24,424 bases of DNA from JBKEDC01 sp047975205 (lineage in GTDB: Bacteria > Bacteroidota > Bacteroidia > Bacteroidales > Prolixibacteraceae), in contig JBKEDC010000014.1 of the NCBI GenBank assembly GCA_047975205.1, positions 1 through 24,424 of the forward strand, read 5' to 3'. Shown here piece after piece: positions 13,244 to 21,152 of the stretch (positions are counted from its first letter, which is position 1; every line of letters starts with the position of its first letter). A model generated the notes under the pieces. It made no database searches. It saw nothing but the letters and a program-made list of their open reading frames with translations, and had not been told where the DNA came from. Made by a program: the position numbers and the translations under genes.

Positions 13244-14758
13244 ATGAAGCAGCTCATGAAAACGAAAAAAAGAATAAAATCAATATTAATAGCCAATCGC
13301 GGAGAAATAGCCATCAGAATTGCACGCACGGCGAAAAAACTGGGCATACAAACCGTAGGTATTCGCACGAAGAAAGAACCGAACGCACATTATCTAATTC
13401 ATATGGATAAAGTGCTCGACTTTCCCGAACGCGAAGACGATAAAATTCCGGAGTTTCTAGATATTAACAACCTAGTTTATCTGGCAAAGCGAAACAAAGT
13501 AAGTGCCATTCATCCAGGTTATGGTTATCTCTCTGAAAATGCACAATTTGCCATTAAATGTACGGAAGATGGTGTGATTTTCATCGGTCCGTCGCCTCGT
13601 GTTATTCAAAATATGGGCGATAAAATAATTGCCAAGAAAATCGCAGCAAAAGGAAAGGTGCCGATGCTGGGTGGGAGTAAAGGCAGCGTTGATACTTTTG
13701 ACGAAGCGAACGAAATAGCCAAAGAATTAGACTATCCGATTATCATAAAAGCCAGTGCAGGCGGTGGCGGAAGAGGTATGCGCATTGTGCGTAAACAGTC
13801 AGAGCTGAAACAAATGTATTACGCGGCATCAAATGAAGCTTTGTCGGCATTTAATAACCCATCGGTGTTCATTGAAAAATATTTAGAGAACCCTCGCCAT
13901 ATTGAAGTGCAAATAGTTGCCGACAGTTATGGAAATGTTTTGCATTTGGGCGAGCGAGATTGCTCGGTTCAGCGTAAGCATCAAAAATTATTGGAAGAAG
14001 CTCCTTCTCCCGCATTAAATGAGGAACTCAGAGCACAAGTTACGGCAGCCGCCGTTTCCTTGGCTAAAGAAGCCGACTATGTGAGTCTGGGCACGGTAGA
14101 ATTTCTGTTAGATAAGCACAAAAACTTCTACTTCATGGAAATGAATACCCGCGTGCAAGTGGAACATCCGGTTACCGAAATGATTACCGGACTCGACTTA
14201 ATAGAAATGCAAATACGCATTGCCAACGGCGAAAAATTGTCGCTAACGCAAGATGATGTGAAGCTGGATGGTTGGGCTATTGAATGCCGAATTAATGCCG
14301 AAGACGTACAATCGAACTTTTCACCTTACTTAGGTGCCATATCGGCACTTCGTTTCCCGGAAGGCAAAGGTATTCGCGTAGATAGCGGCGTAGTGGTAGG
14401 CTCTGAAGTTACACCGCATTTCGATTCGATGCTGGCTAAGCTGATTGTTCATGCCGAAAACAGAGATGCTGCCATTGAAAAAACATTAAATGCCTTGAGC
14501 AACTTTTATGTGGGAGGAATAAAAACAACCATTCCTTTTGATAAAGCAGTGTTGCATAATGAAGTATTCCGATCGGGTGAATTCGACACCTCATTTATCG
14601 AAAAAGATATGGATACCATGGCACACAGTGAAGAAGAAGATGAACTTATGGCAGCCCTTTATGCCATGCATCATTATTTATCTCGGCAGCAAGTTGAAGC
14701 AGGAGGCGATGAAACAAACGATGCTTGGGTACTCCGTAATCGAATTAGAAACTTATAA
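13244..14758 (+). CDS. Biotin carboxylase subunit of acyl-CoA carboxylase
   Basis: The 504-residue ATP-grasp enzyme carboxylates the biotin of the carrier protein using bicarbonate and ATP. The N-terminal fold begins ILIANRGEIAIRIARTAKKL. AIHPGYGYLSENAQFA precedes the glycine-rich nucleotide loop KASAGGGGRGMRIV. ERDCSVQRKHQKLLEEAPSP and EMNTRVQVEHPVTEMITG are the metal- and biotin-site motifs. It has only the biotin carboxylase part, with no carrier or bridging domain, so the complex is split over three genes. It begins 4 bases after the carboxyltransferase and ends 9 bases before the carrier gene. The first in-frame ATG is used; a second at 13256 is possible and would lose four residues. Confidence 0.95.
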   Translation: MKQLMKTKKRIKSILIANRGEIAIRIARTAKKLGIQTVGIRTKKEPNAHYLIHMDKVLDFPEREDDKIPEFLDINNLVYLAKRNKVSAIHPGYGYLSENAQFAIKCTEDGVIFIGPSPRVIQNMGDKIIAKKIAAKGKVPMLGGSKGSVDTFDEANEIAKELDYPIIIKASAGGGGRGMRIVRKQSELKQMYYAASNEALSAFNNPSVFIEKYLENPRHIEVQIVADSYGNVLHLGERDCSVQRKHQKLLEEAPSPALNEELRAQVTAAAVSLAKEADYVSLGTVEFLLDKHKNFYFMEMNTRVQVEHPVTEMITGLDLIEMQIRIANGEKLSLTQDDVKLDGWAIECRINAEDVQSNFSPYLGAISALRFPEGKGIRVDSGVVVGSEVTPHFDSMLAKLIVHAENRDAAIEKTLNALSNFYVGGIKTTIPFDKAVLHNEVFRSGEFDTSFIEKDMDTMAHSEEEDELMAALYAMHHYLSRQQVEAGGDETNDAWVLRNRIRNL

Positions 14759-14767
14759 GAACCTATC

Positions 14768-15292
14768 ATGACAGCGAAAAAACAATTAATAGCTCTGAAT
14801 AAAGAAACCGGAAACGAACTGGAATTGAAAAAGATGGGCGAGAAATGTTACGAGTATTCAGCAAAAGAATACAATATGAATATAGCGAAAACAGCCGACG
14901 GATTTACCATGCTTCAAGCAGGCGATAAAACCTATCCGATAGAATTGCTTTCCCACCATCAAAACGAATATAATTTATTGCTTAACGGTGTAGAATATAA
15001 TTTATCTTTAGAAAGTAAATTCTCTTTGGCACGCAAGAAAGTACTCAATCAGAAAGCTGCCGAATCGCCAATTATTCGCCTAAAAGCACCGATGCCCGGC
15101 AAAATATTAGAAGTAATGGTAAAAACCGGCGATATGGTGAAAGCCGGCGATACCTTATTAATACTAGAAGCCATGAAAATGCAGAACGCTATTTTGGCAA
15201 GTACGAAAGGGATTATTAAAAAAGTTCTTGTAAAAGAAGGCGATGCCACCAGTAAAAGCGATTTATTGATTGAACTGGAACGCGAACTTTAG
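14768..15292 (+). CDS. Biotin carboxyl carrier protein of acyl-CoA carboxylase
   Basis: The 174-residue carrier ends in a biotinyl-lipoyl domain (about residues 103-174). The biotin attachment site is LEAMKMQNAI with Lys137 as the biotinylated residue, and the hinge motif is LKAPMPGKILEV. The first 100 residues lack strong motifs and probably contact the two enzyme subunits. It shuttles the carboxyl group from the biotin carboxylase to the carboxyltransferase encoded just upstream. The three genes have 4- and 9-base gaps, so they form one operon, closed by the terminator at 15316. Confidence 0.95.
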   Translation: MTAKKQLIALNKETGNELELKKMGEKCYEYSAKEYNMNIAKTADGFTMLQAGDKTYPIELLSHHQNEYNLLLNGVEYNLSLESKFSLARKKVLNQKAAESPIIRLKAPMPGKILEVMVKTGDMVKAGDTLLILEAMKMQNAILASTKGIIKKVLVKEGDATSKSDLLIELEREL

Positions 15293-15315
15293 TTCGAAAC
15301 TTATTCAACCGATAT

Positions 15316-15353
15316 GCTCCATACCTCCGCGAGGTGTGGAGCTTTTATATTTT
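15316..15353 (+). terminator. Rho-independent terminator of the carboxylase operon
   Basis: A 12-bp stem with one G-U pair (15316-15327 with 15331-15342; GCTCCATACCTC/GAGGTGTGGAGC) has a CGC loop. It is followed by a T-rich tail from 15343. It starts 24 bases after the carrier-protein stop codon. Confidence 0.85.
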
Positions 15354-15520
15354 CACACCAAACTAAGTTTAACGTATTCATACCCTGAGAAGAAAAATAT
15401 TTGGAAATAATTCCATTCGAATTCATTCCGACATCACAATTTATTCCGAATATTAAGCTCTGTGTTATGCCGTATTCCAAAATAAAAACCTATATTTATT
15501 ACCGTAGCCAAAAAACTTCA
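15354..15520. other. Gene-free stretch after the carboxylase terminator
   Basis: No coding frame is apparent on either strand. Short ATTCC-type words recur between 15408 and 15478 without forming a clear repeat. This is the left part of a gene-free interval of about 750 bases whose middle holds the palindrome group. Confidence 0.5.
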
Positions 15521-15684
15521 TTTCCCAAGGGAAAAAGTAGCAACAGATGTGTAGCAGTTCATTTCTCATGAGAAATAAACCAAACTAACGCTGTGGAAAA
15601 CGAAGTAAAACAGCACTGTGGAAAGTAATTTCCCATGGGAAACAGGGCAAAACAATAATGCAAGAATCAATTTCTCGCGAGAAA
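15521..15684. repeat. Group of four TTTCYC-NN-GRGAAA inverted repeats
   Basis: Four 14-bp dyads share the pattern: TTTCCCAAGGGAAA (15521-15534), TTTCTCATGAGAAA (15562-15575), TTTCCCATGGGAAA (15629-15642) and TTTCTCGCGAGAAA (15671-15684). The last three are perfect palindromes. Start-to-start distances are 41, 67 and 42 bases. CTGTGGAAA occurs twice (15591-15599 and 15616-15624) between the second and third. The changes in the arms are compensated on both sides, CCC with GGG and CTC with GAG. No coding frame covers the group. Confidence 0.9.
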
Positions 15685-15907
15685 TGAGGCAACACAAATC
15701 AAGCTCGCGATGCTAAAATAAAATAAACGACCGATTATTGGTTAACCTGCGTTCAGCAAGCGAATTTTAGCCTGAAATTTATAACAATTATGCAACCAAA
15801 GTAAAAATAACCATAGATAAAACCAACGAAAACATAAAAGCCCGAACAAAGAAATAACTTGTCGTAAGCTCCCTATTTTACGTGGAGAACGAATGGAAAA
15901 CATAAAT
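15685..15907. other. Gene-free stretch right of the palindromes
   Basis: No coding frame is visible. GCTAAAAT near 15711 and ATTTTAGC near 15765 form an 8-bp inverted repeat about 46 bases apart. Otherwise I see nothing in it until the hairpin at 15908. Confidence 0.45.
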
Positions 15908-15946
15908 AAAACACCTTTACTACATGCTTAGTAAAAGGTGTTTTTA
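15908..15946 (+). terminator. Orphan terminator-like hairpin before the Bat operon
   Basis: ACACCTTTACTA (15911-15922) pairs with TAGTAAAAGGTGT (15929-15941) with one bulged A, followed by TTTTT (15941-15945). No gene precedes it on the plus strand for about 600 bases, so it ends either a non-coding transcript or nothing known. Confidence 0.7.
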
Positions 15947-16035
15947 TATTAGAATAAGAGATGAAGAGCGAATGGCTATTAGTTAAGTATAGCAATAAAG
16001 ATATGTACCATTTTTAACATTTTTAACAAGAAAAA

Positions 16036-16067
16036 TTTTAATTTAGATTTGGTTTTTAACAACTTTG
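16036..16067 (+). promoter_or_regulatory. Possible promoter of the Bat operon
   Basis: TTTT (16036-16039), 20 bases, CAACTTTG (16060-16067) match the Bacteroidetes consensus with one mismatch in each box. The predicted start is about 20 bases before the ATG at 16093. Confidence 0.42.
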
Positions 16068-16092
16068 CGAGCAAACAAAATAAAAATAGAAG

Positions 16093-17055
16093 ATGAAAAC
16101 CTTGGAGCAAGTTAAAGAATTACAGGCTCGTATGGAGCAATCTATTATTGGTCAGAATGAATTGGTAGAACGCATCTTGCTTGCTTTATTAGCTAATGGT
16201 AATGTGCTTCTCGAGGGGCTGCCGGGGTTGGCAAAAACACGAGCTGTAAAATCATTGGCTAAAGAGCTTAATGTTGTTTTAAATCGTATTCAGTTTACCC
16301 CCGATTTATTGCCCTCTGATGTTACCGGTTCTGAAATATATCAGCCGGAAGCAGAAGAAAAATTTGTTTTTCAACAAGGTCCTATCTTCAGCGACTTAGT
16401 CTTGGCCGATGAAATTAACCGTGCACCGGCAAAAGTGCAATCGGCCTTACTCGAGGCTATGGAAGAGAAACAAGTTTCGGTTGCCGGAAAGACCTATGCC
16501 ATGAGCCCTATGTTTATGGTGCTTGCCACTCAGAATCCGGTAGAACAAGAAGGTACTTATCCGTTGCCGGAAGCTCAGCTCGACCGGTTTTTAATGAAGA
16601 TATTAGTAAATTACCCGTCGGTTCAAGATGAAAAATTGGTGTTGCGCTTGGTTAGAAATGAAAGTATAGGTGCAGCCGAAAGTAAGCGGGAAGTTATTGC
16701 TCAAGAAGTAATCTTTCAGGCAAGAGAAGAAATTAAAACCATTGAGGTTAATGATGCAGTAGAACAATATATCGTCGATTTAATTGATGCCACACGCCAC
16801 CCCGAGAAGTATGATGCTGAACTAGCTAAGTTAATTGATTTTGGTGCCAGTCCGAGAGGAACAATCGCTTTAGACAATTGTGCACGAGCAAAAGCTTGGT
16901 TAAGTGGCAGGAGCTTTGTTTCGCCCGATGATGTTCGCGCAGTTATCCACGATGTACTCCGTCATCGAATGATAATGAGCTATGAAGCCAATGCCACCGG
17001 AGTTAGCGCAGAAACAGTAATCGACAATATTCTGAAACTTGTAGCAACAGCCTAA
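16093..17055 (+). CDS. MoxR-family AAA+ ATPase of the Bat operon
   Basis: The 320-residue MoxR ATPase has the Walker A motif GLPGLAKT at residues 42-49, Walker B LVLADEINRAP (Asp106, Glu107), the sensor-like LATQNPVEQEGTYPLPEAQL and a C-terminal lid domain with FGASPRGTIAL. MoxR proteins are chaperone-like ATPases that act with von Willebrand A (VWA) partners on protein or metal-centre assembly (family knowledge). It is cytosolic. It heads the operon and is followed after 3 bases by a DUF58 gene, the standard MoxR-DUF58-VWA order of Bacteroidetes aerotolerance loci. Confidence 0.95.
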   Translation: MKTLEQVKELQARMEQSIIGQNELVERILLALLANGNVLLEGLPGLAKTRAVKSLAKELNVVLNRIQFTPDLLPSDVTGSEIYQPEAEEKFVFQQGPIFSDLVLADEINRAPAKVQSALLEAMEEKQVSVAGKTYAMSPMFMVLATQNPVEQEGTYPLPEAQLDRFLMKILVNYPSVQDEKLVLRLVRNESIGAAESKREVIAQEVIFQAREEIKTIEVNDAVEQYIVDLIDATRHPEKYDAELAKLIDFGASPRGTIALDNCARAKAWLSGRSFVSPDDVRAVIHDVLRHRMIMSYEANATGVSAETVIDNILKLVATA

Positions 17056-17058
17056 ACG

Positions 17059-17976
17059 ATGAGCATAATCCCCAACCTGAATGATTTGCTGAATTTAGAA
17101 CGATTAGTAGCTTCTAAAACTATAAGTGTATCATCTCGTAAGCCGGTAAACAGTTTATTGCTTGGTAAGCATAAATCGCATATGCGGGGTAGAGGATTAG
17201 ATTTTGAAGAAGCTCGCAAATATGTAGCAGGCGATGATATTCGAAACATCGATTGGCGTGTAACCGCAAGAACAAGCGTGACACATACGAAAGTATTCAC
17301 CGAAGAAAAAGAAAAGCCTTGCTTTATTGTTACCGATTTGAGTCAGAGTATGTTTTTTGGTTCAGAGGTATATACCAAGTCATTTTTGGCTTGTCAGTTA
17401 GCAGCTATTGCAGCGTTCGAAATATTACATAACCAAGATCGGTTGGGCGGTTTAATATTCGGTAATGAATCTGATAAGCTATTCGTTCCCCAACGAAGCA
17501 GGAAAGCGGTGTTGCAGTATTTTAATGAATTGGTTGACCGCACTCGGCAGCTGGCAGAGAATCCTTCGGTGATAGGCGGAAAAAGTAATTTGCTCAGTAA
17601 AGCTTTAGAACGAACAAATGCCTTGGTCAAGCATGATTATTTATTAATTGTAATCAGTGATTTTAATCAAGTTTCCAAAGAGAGCCGATTGCAGTTAATT
17701 AATTTAGCTCGGCATAATGATGTTATTTTAGCGAAAATAAACGATGCCCTAGAATTGGAGTTGCCCCAACAAAAAATAGTATTGAGTAATGGCGATATGC
17801 AATTGTTATGGCAGGCAAAACAAAAGAATGCAAAATTAAACTACGATAATCAGATGGCAGATAATACACGCGGGTTCGCCCAAGAGATGCTTACTTATGG
17901 TATCCCGACCATATCATTGAATACAGTAGATCCGATTGACGAACAGCTAAAAAAGCAATCTGTAACTTATAGGTAG
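17059..17976 (+). CDS. DUF58 protein with VWA-like fold
   Basis: The 305-residue soluble protein has the DUF58 signature RGRGLDFEEARKYVAGDDIR, followed by NIDWRVTARTSVTHTKVFTEE. After this comes a degenerate VWA domain whose metal site reads CFIVTDLSQSMFFGS (D-x-S-x-S at its core). LLIVISDF lies near residue 195, and no membrane segment is evident. DUF58 proteins are the usual direct partners of MoxR ATPases. Spacing of 3 bases from the ATPase gene and 5 bases to the next gene indicates one transcript. The biochemical role is not established. Confidence 0.93.
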   Translation: MSIIPNLNDLLNLERLVASKTISVSSRKPVNSLLLGKHKSHMRGRGLDFEEARKYVAGDDIRNIDWRVTARTSVTHTKVFTEEKEKPCFIVTDLSQSMFFGSEVYTKSFLACQLAAIAAFEILHNQDRLGGLIFGNESDKLFVPQRSRKAVLQYFNELVDRTRQLAENPSVIGGKSNLLSKALERTNALVKHDYLLIVISDFNQVSKESRLQLINLARHNDVILAKINDALELELPQQKIVLSNGDMQLLWQAKQKNAKLNYDNQMADNTRGFAQEMLTYGIPTISLNTVDPIDEQLKKQSVTYR

Positions 17977-17981
17977 AAAAC

Positions 17982-18407
17982 ATGGATATAATAGAACCCC
18001 GGCGCATATCATATTCATTCCATACTTCAGGATGGGAAATGGTGTTTGCACTTGTTATTGCCCTTTTTATTATACTACTGTTGTGGTTATTTATTCGGTG
18101 GAAACAAAATAAATATCGTAGAGATGGTGTATTGTTCGTGCAAAATTGTAAGTCGAAAAATGCAGTAGCCGAAATTAATCGGCAACTAAAAATCACCGCC
18201 CTACAATTGTGGCAAAGAGATGATATAGCCTCTTTGCAAGGCGAGGAATGGTATATTTTTTTAAATTCAACGATGAATAATGCATATTCGGATACCAACT
18301 TATTTCCGCAAATGGCACAAGCAAATTATACATTAATATATGATGCGGCTACTTTGCTTGCCTTTAAACAATTTAGCATCACTTGGTTCAAAAAACATAA
18401 AAAATAA
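17982..18407 (+). CDS. DUF4381-like single-span membrane protein of the Bat operon
   Basis: The 141-residue protein has one membrane helix at about residues 19-41 (WEMVFALVIALFIILLLWLF), a basic RWKQNKYRR stop-transfer stretch and a helical cytosolic domain with ALQLWQRDDIASLQGEEWY. Position between DUF58 and BatA genes and the W-x-x-x-L pattern fit the DUF4381 family found in this operon type. Its stop codon abuts the batA ATG with no gap (18407/18408). Function unknown; it may anchor the complex to the membrane (inference). Confidence 0.78.
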   Translation: MDIIEPRRISYSFHTSGWEMVFALVIALFIILLLWLFIRWKQNKYRRDGVLFVQNCKSKNAVAEINRQLKITALQLWQRDDIASLQGEEWYIFLNSTMNNAYSDTNLFPQMAQANYTLIYDAATLLAFKQFSITWFKKHKK

Positions 18408-19388
18408 ATGTTCGAATTTGCATACATATGGGTTTATCTGTTGCTGCCTTTGCCTTTGTTGGCATTTTGGTTCTTACCTCCGCTAAAACAACGGATAGAG
18501 GCTTTGCGCTTTCCAACTTTTCAGCAAGCGGAACGAGCAAGCGGTAAAAAAGCAGGTAAACGTGCGTGGATATCGAAGCGAAACGTTTGGCAATGGCTGG
18601 TGCTGTATATCATGTGGTTCTTTATTCTTACAGCCTTGGCATCTCCTCGATTAATTGGCGAGCCACAGAAAAAAATTAAAACAGCACGCAATTTTGTTAT
18701 CGCTGCCGATATTTCATTCAGCATGGCAAATTCAGATTGGATAGTGAATGGAGAGCATGAAACGCGTTGGCAAGGTGTGAAACAGGTATTGAAAGAGTTT
18801 GTTAAACAGCGGAAAAGCGATAGGCTGGGATTGGTATTCTTCGGCACAAATGCCTACTTGCAAGTGCCGCTCACAACCGATATTGATGTGGTAGATTATA
18901 TGCTTGATCAAACCGATGTGGGCATGGCGGGGCAAATGACAAGCATTGGTAAGGCTATCGGCTATGCCATGAAAATATTTGAAGGCGATACCATTCAGCA
19001 AAAAGTGATGTTGCTCATTACCGACGGGCAAGATGATGGAAGAGGGATGCTCCCGATAGATGCCGCTAAAACGGCAAAGCAAGACAGCATAAAGATTTAC
19101 ACCATAGGAATTGGTGAACCAACCGGTAAAAATGACGGATTAGATGAGCAAACCCTAAAAGATGTTGCCGAAGTAACCGGCGGAAAATATTTTTTGGCAC
19201 AAGATGCTAAACAACTGCAAGAAGCCTATCGCACGTTGAATGAACTGGAGCCCGTAGAATATGAAGCCGATGATAATATCCCGATTACTTTGCTATATGA
19301 ATATCCATTGGGAATAGCAATTATATTATCGCTACTCATGGCATTGGTGCAAGTGCTTATTAAATTGATAAAAAATTCAAAGGATTAA
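18408..19388 (+). CDS. batA: BatA, VWA-domain membrane protein
   Basis: The 326-residue protein has two N-terminal membrane segments (about residues 6-23 and 60-80), a VWA domain and a C-terminal membrane segment (about 300-320). The metal-ion-dependent adhesion site is DISFSM with Asp101, Ser103 and Ser105, with GQMTSIGKAIG supplying the threonine and LLITDGQDDG the distal aspartate. The set appears complete. The family was named for Bacteroides aerotolerance, where loss of the operon lowers survival of oxygen exposure. BatA and BatB are thought to present protein-binding VWA domains. It is followed after 4 bases by batB. Confidence 0.92.
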   Translation: MFEFAYIWVYLLLPLPLLAFWFLPPLKQRIEALRFPTFQQAERASGKKAGKRAWISKRNVWQWLVLYIMWFFILTALASPRLIGEPQKKIKTARNFVIAADISFSMANSDWIVNGEHETRWQGVKQVLKEFVKQRKSDRLGLVFFGTNAYLQVPLTTDIDVVDYMLDQTDVGMAGQMTSIGKAIGYAMKIFEGDTIQQKVMLLITDGQDDGRGMLPIDAAKTAKQDSIKIYTIGIGEPTGKNDGLDEQTLKDVAEVTGGKYFLAQDAKQLQEAYRTLNELEPVEYEADDNIPITLLYEYPLGIAIILSLLMALVQVLIKLIKNSKD

Positions 19389-19392
19389 TCAG

Positions 19393-21141
19393 ATGAAAGA
19401 AATTATAACTGACATACTATCCTTTAACACGGAACACTTTCACTTCTTGCGTCCTAATTGGTTGTGGTTTTTCATTCCGGCAGCAATAGTTTTGTTGTTA
19501 ATACTAATCAATGTAAAACAGAAAAATCGGTGGAAGAAAATCATAGCCCCTGATTTGCGTCCGTATATGTTTACTAAGGAAAAGCATACTTCGGTCAGTT
19601 TTCCGGTCATCATGTTTGTGCTGCTAACCATGTTAGGCATAACAGCCCTTGCCGGCCCTACATGGAAGATGAAAGAAACAGCAGGTAAGCAAAATGAAGC
19701 TCAATTTGTGATTGCACTCGATGCATCGCTTTCCATGATGGCAGAAGATGTGCAACCCAATCGATTGGAGCGAGCTAAGTTTAAGATTAAAGATTTATTA
19801 GATGCTAATCCCGGGGCACGTGTAAGTTTGTATGCCTATTCCGGTTTCCCGTTTATGGTGGTGCCGGCTTGCGATGATTATAATCTGGTGAAATTGCATC
19901 TCGATGCCATTAAGCCGGGCACGATGCCGGTGCAGGGCAGTAACCTGAAGGCTATGATTCAAATGGCAGATTCGGCGTTGACTCCTATTAAGGCTCCAAG
20001 CACTTTATTTATTGTAACTGATGTGTTGACAACCGACGATGCTAAACAAATTGAGCAGTTTGCAGATAGTTCAATACACAAAGTGGAAGTATTGGCATTG
20101 GCATCTTTGGTGGGAGCTCAGGTGCCTACCAATGCGAAGAAGAAACCGGCAAAAGATGCCAATGGTAATTTGGTTATATCAAGATTGAACTCTCAAGTGT
20201 TACTCGATCTTTCCAAACATCCGAAAATTACGGTAAATACACCAACACTAGATAAGTCGGACATGCAATTGCTGGCAAAACGAATAAGCTCAAACCTATA
20301 TTTCACCGACGATAAAGAAGTGAGCACAGAAGATTGGGAAGATATGGGCTATCTATTTGTTATGATCATCGCTTTGGCAATGCCTTTTTGGTTTCGTAAA
20401 GGATGGATGATTCCCTATTGCCTGTTGGGAATTACTTTTACGAGTTGCCAAACTCAAGAGTGGAAAGATCTTTGGCAAACAGCCGACTATCAAGCTCAAC
20501 AACTGTATGATGCCGAAAATTATGATGATGCAGCCGATAAGTTTGAAGATAACATACATAAAGGAGCAGCTTTCTATAAGGCAGGTAACTTCGATGCGGC
20601 AGCTCAGGCATTCGAACAAGACTCATCGGCAAATTCATTATACAATCTCAGCTTGTGCTATGCACAGTTAGGAGAATACGATAAAGCATTGTCTGCCATT
20701 CAGCTTGCAACAAATAAAGACCCCGATAACTCTGATTTTAACCGGCTGTTGAAGCAAACAGAGATTACAAAATTGAAGGCTGATTCGGTTGAACGTGCCG
20801 GAGGAAATATTTTGCTTCTTCAAAAAGAAGAAAAGAAGAAAGAAAAGTTCCAAGCCATGAAAGCGCACAATGAAGATGAAGATTTAAGCTCAGATACTGA
20901 GGTAGATAAATTGCCTGAAGACGGAAAACGAATAACCGATGAGGTGCAATCGGAAAAACACCGAGCTAAAGAGCAAGAAGAAGTGCCCGACGATTTTAAG
21001 TTGGGAAAAGAACGACTCCCGGCTAATGTTATTATGCAAGGTATTTCTGAAGATCCGCAAGAGTTCCTGCGTCGTCGATTTAAATATCAGTATAAGAAAT
21101 CTTATCCTCAAGGGAAAACTGCCGAAAAAGAATATTGGTAA
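19393..21141 (+). CDS. batB: BatB-BatC fusion: VWA domain plus TPR domain
   Basis: The 582-residue protein combines what are two genes in many Bacteroides. Residues 18-90 hold two membrane segments. A VWA domain follows with metal site ALDASLSMMAEDVQPNRLER (Asp110, Ser112, Ser114), GSNLKAM where a threonine is more common, and FIVTDVLTTDD. After a further membrane segment with WFRKGWMIPYCLL come LWQTADYQAQQLYDAENYDD and GAAFYKAGNFDAAAQAFEQD, a TPR region typical of BatC. The last 100 residues are highly charged, probably disordered, and end near RRRFKYQYKKSYPQ. Such VWA-TPR fusions are also known in proteobacteria (family knowledge). The adjacent batD gene starts 12 bases downstream. Confidence 0.9.
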   Translation: MKEIITDILSFNTEHFHFLRPNWLWFFIPAAIVLLLILINVKQKNRWKKIIAPDLRPYMFTKEKHTSVSFPVIMFVLLTMLGITALAGPTWKMKETAGKQNEAQFVIALDASLSMMAEDVQPNRLERAKFKIKDLLDANPGARVSLYAYSGFPFMVVPACDDYNLVKLHLDAIKPGTMPVQGSNLKAMIQMADSALTPIKAPSTLFIVTDVLTTDDAKQIEQFADSSIHKVEVLALASLVGAQVPTNAKKKPAKDANGNLVISRLNSQVLLDLSKHPKITVNTPTLDKSDMQLLAKRISSNLYFTDDKEVSTEDWEDMGYLFVMIIALAMPFWFRKGWMIPYCLLGITFTSCQTQEWKDLWQTADYQAQQLYDAENYDDAADKFEDNIHKGAAFYKAGNFDAAAQAFEQDSSANSLYNLSLCYAQLGEYDKALSAIQLATNKDPDNSDFNRLLKQTEITKLKADSVERAGGNILLLQKEEKKKEKFQAMKAHNEDEDLSSDTEVDKLPEDGKRITDEVQSEKHRAKEQEEVPDDFKLGKERLPANVIMQGISEDPQEFLRRRFKYQYKKSYPQGKTAEKEYW

Positions 21142-21152
21142 TCCTGCAAATT

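Noticed and set aside
15521..15684. Palindrome group as a CRISPR array
   Set aside because: The shared unit is only 14 bases, it varies between copies, the spacing is irregular (41, 67, 42), and no cas gene is near.
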